Below, in pieces: positions 58,630-64,000 of a stretch of 64,000 bases of DNA (the first letter of the stretch is position 1; the number at the start of each line of letters is the position of its first letter). The translations under genes and the position numbers were made by a program. The stretch is from Prosthecobacter debontii (GTDB taxonomy: Bacteria; Verrucomicrobiota; Verrucomicrobiia; Verrucomicrobiales; Verrucomicrobiaceae): positions 1 through 64,000 of the forward strand of contig CAMAQH010000017.1 of the NCBI GenBank assembly GCA_945860295.1, read 5' to 3'. Under the pieces are notes generated by a model. It was not told where the DNA came from. It saw only the letters and a list, made by a program, of their open reading frames with translations, and ran no database searches.

Positions 58630-59421
58630 ATGAGCGAAGCCAAAAAGTCGTCGAATGAAAAAGAAACGGCAGACGCAGAGTCTGTGGAATCACGTATCCA
58701 GGAAGAAGCTGGACGATCTTTGAGCAAGGAGAACAGAAAGGTTCTGCTGCTGGTGCTCGTCGTGGGATCCTTCATGGCCTGCGCCAATTTCACTCCGATG
58801 CGGGCATGGATCACCAATGTGCAGACATGGAAGGACTATGTGAGCGAGATGGGCTGGAAGGCTGACGGAATGTTTTGCTTAGCCTGTGCGGCATCAGTGC
58901 TGATTGGCATTCCTCGTTTACCTTTGTGCGCTGCAGCTGGGCTGATCTTCGGATTTGCTGAAGGACTGAGCATATCGCTGCTGGGATCGACCGTGGGCTC
59001 GTATGGCGCTTTTGTGATGTCACGGCACGGAGCGCGTGGTGCGGTCTCGGCAAGAATTGAGAATTGGCCCTGGCTGGTACGCATGCTTGAAAAGCCATCC
59101 TTTGGCCGCGTGTTTTGGGTTAGGCAGTTAATGGTGCCCGGCATCGTTCTTAATGTCCTGTTAGGCGTGACAACGGTGAAGCATAGCGTGTTTCTGATCG
59201 GTACTTTGTTAGGCCATCTGCCACTAAACATAACATTCAGTTTAGTGGGTAGCGGACTAGGCAAAGACAGCCTCTCTGAAACACTCACGCAACTACTCGC
59301 AGCAATAGGCATTATTAACATTATTGGTTGGGCTGTATGGCGCTACCGAAAAGCAGGAAAAACGATCAAAAAAAGCCCTGATAAAGAAGACATTAAAGAG
59401 ATGCATAGCTGCGCAAAATAG
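58630..59421 (+). CDS. TVP38/TMEM64 family (VTT domain) membrane protein
   Basis: A 263-residue protein. A charged N-terminal ~45 residues is followed by about six hydrophobic segments. LIGIPRLPLCAAAGLIFGFA then LSISLLGSTVGSYGAFVMSR is the SNARE-associated VTT domain pattern, and FWVRQLMVPGIVLNVLLGV is its second half. Such proteins may flip lipids or transport small molecules. The ATG at 58630 is chosen; an in-frame start at 58597 would extend it by 11 residues. Confidence 0.85.
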   Translation: MSEAKKSSNEKETADAESVESRIQEEAGRSLSKENRKVLLLVLVVGSFMACANFTPMRAWITNVQTWKDYVSEMGWKADGMFCLACAASVLIGIPRLPLCAAAGLIFGFAEGLSISLLGSTVGSYGAFVMSRHGARGAVSARIENWPWLVRMLEKPSFGRVFWVRQLMVPGIVLNVLLGVTTVKHSVFLIGTLLGHLPLNITFSLVGSGLGKDSLSETLTQLLAAIGIINIIGWAVWRYRKAGKTIKKSPDKEDIKEMHSCAK

Positions 59422-59752
59422 AGTGAAGGCAGAATACCGGGAGGTGAGTTCAGGGAGCCTAGAAAGGGCGTCGGAAGCATTCGGAAGAAAAAAAGTGCAG
59501 AAAAAGAGCAGAAAGGACTTGCGGAAACTCCGGGACCTGATAAGCTCCAAATCCGCCACCGAAAAGGCAGCGGCTGAGAAGAGAGTCTGAAACGCTACGG
59601 CGCCTCAAGTTCTTGTATCAGAAAACGATCTTTCAAAGAACAGCAGAGGAGGCGGTAAATAGCCGATTCCAATGCACAAAAAACAAAGGCTAAATTGTGC
59701 GCTGCACGCGAATGAGCGGGCAGCATGTTTGAAATATAATATGGTCAATTTA
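59422..59752. other. Upstream region of the rRNA operon
   Basis: No supported gene. A TATAAT at 59735-59740, about 45-50 bp before the 16S start, could be a -10 box of a proximal rRNA promoter; no good -35 box is at the proper distance. A lysine-rich frame overlaps the preceding gene's end but is probably chance. Confidence 0.4.
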
Positions 59753-59774
59753 GCTGGCATTTAAATATGCCAGC
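59753..59774 (+). other. Hairpin just before 16S (processing stem or leader)
   Basis: GCTGGCAT, a 6-nt loop, and ATGCCAGC form a perfect 8-bp stem ending about 10 bp before the 16S 5' end. Such stems occur in rRNA leaders as antitermination or processing elements. Confidence 0.5.
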
Positions 59775-59784
59775 ACCAATTTTT

Positions 59785-61328
<1,544 letters not shown>

Positions 61329-61336
61329 TGGAGTAT

Positions 61337-61368
61337 GTTCACGAGTGTCTCACACTCATTATGTGAAC
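61337..61368 (+). other. Hairpin after 16S (processing stem)
   Basis: GTTCAC pairs with GTGAAC, and inside it GAGTGT pairs with ACACTC around a CTC loop. This nested stem in the spacer likely takes part in rRNA processing. Confidence 0.5.
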
Positions 61369-61494
61369 AAGGTCGACACCTCGCAGCAATGCAGGTGGGT
61401 GAAACGCGAAAGCGCTCACAAACCTTTTATCTGCACGCAATATAAAGTGTTGCAGCGCACAATTTAGTCTTTGTTTTTTAGAGATCCCATGAGC

Positions 61495-61570
61495 GGGGGT
61501 TTAGCTCAGTTGGTAGAGCGCTAGCTTTGCAAGCTTGATGTCAGGAGTTCGAGTCTCCTAACCTCCACCA
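61495..61570 (+). tRNA. tRNA-Ala (anticodon TGC)
   Basis: A 76-nt tRNA between 16S and 23S with encoded CCA. The acceptor stem is GGGGGTT/AACCTCC with one G-U pair, the anticodon loop is TTTGCAA and the T-loop TTCGAGT. One mismatch lies in the anticodon stem. Confidence 0.93.
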
Positions 61571-61579
61571 ATGATCAGC

Positions 61580-61656
61580 GGGCATGTAGCTCAGTTGGTT
61601 AGAGCACCGCCTTGATAAGGCGGGGGTCACTGGTTCGAGTCCAGTCCTGCCCACCA
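61580..61656 (+). tRNA. tRNA-Ile (anticodon GAT)
   Basis: A 77-nt tRNA with encoded CCA. The anticodon stem-loop is CCGCC-TTGATAA-GGCGG with GAT. The acceptor stem GGGCATG/CCTGCCC has one mismatch. It lies 9 bp after tRNA-Ala, the common spacer pair. Confidence 0.94.
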
Positions 61657-61783
61657 TTCACATGTCAATATTTGTTCTTTGATCTCTTTTTGTTCCTTGA
61701 TAACTGCATATAGGTAGAAATATACAATTTTAAATAGAGTCAGACGTTGAGACCAATTTAGGTTTCAATCAAAGTTAGTCGAT

Positions 61784-61823
61784 AACCAGTTTCGGCTCCT
61801 TAATCGGAGTCATCGAAATGGTT
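61784..61823 (+). other. Stem before 23S (processing stem)
   Basis: AACCA..TTTCG on the left pairs with CGAAA..TGGTT on the right around an inner CTCC/GGAG stem. It lies about 13 bp before the 23S start and matches the position of a rRNA processing helix. Confidence 0.45.
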
Positions 61824-61835
61824 CAAAGCAATGCA

Positions 61836-64000
<2,165 letters not shown>

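Noticed and set aside
59324-59590. Lysine-rich 88-codon frame after the TVP38-type gene
   Set aside because: It begins inside that gene in another frame and its low-complexity basic content is likely chance.

Overview
The window looks like a piece of a Verrucomicrobia chromosome, probably of the Verrucomicrobiales/Prosthecobacter type. The evidence is two sets of giant cytochrome-like PSD1 (DUF1549/DUF1553) genes each paired with a Tat-exported DUF1501 gene, an ECF sigma factor coupled to a FecR-type protein, and an rRNA operon in the order 16S, tRNA-Ala, tRNA-Ile, 23S. Taxonomy is inferred from gene content and the look of the 16S gene; no alignment was run.

Layout. 1-1655: an ECF sigma factor and a FecR-like membrane protein, read leftward and running off the left edge. 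About 1690-16860: a compact accessory island. It holds an orphan RarA/MgsA-like helical protein, an ATP-dependent DNA ligase, an amidoligase with a class II glutamine amidotransferase, two AAA+ ATPases, a DUF6908-type protein, a HicB-like protein, several small excisionase-like HTH proteins, a D5/P4-type primase-helicase and two LmbU-like paralogues. Many of its genes overlap by 1-20 bases. It carries four copies of a 43-bp repeat just upstream of genes, a large inverted repeat before the primase module and several perfect palindromes. No integrase, relaxase or capsid gene was found, so it looks like a decayed or non-autonomous integrated plasmid or satellite. About 17185-18636: CPBP protease and tRNA-Leu.

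18649-35994 is a catabolic region. A GntR regulator and deoC diverge from a perfect 32-bp operator-like palindrome. A rightward operon follows (sialidase-like protein, PSD1 cytochrome, DUF1501, RibK-like protein, esterase, PdxA). It converges on a leftward set (hexulose-phosphate-synthase-like enzyme, DMFase-like protein, DUF1501, PSD1 cytochrome).

36115-59421 is mixed housekeeping: site-2 protease, ammonium transporter, Gfo/Idh/MocA oxidoreductase, sugar isomerase, M1 peptidase, VanZ, BrnTA toxin-antitoxin, VOC protein, MFS transporter, YicC, exonuclease III, FAD oxidoreductase, hydrolases, a PL14-like lyase, a second ECF sigma operon, MTAP, YifB/ComM and a TVP38-type membrane protein. Several decayed genes lie here, notably an AAA ATPase remnant flanked by two related long palindromes. 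59785-64000 is the rRNA operon, with the 23S gene cut by the right edge.
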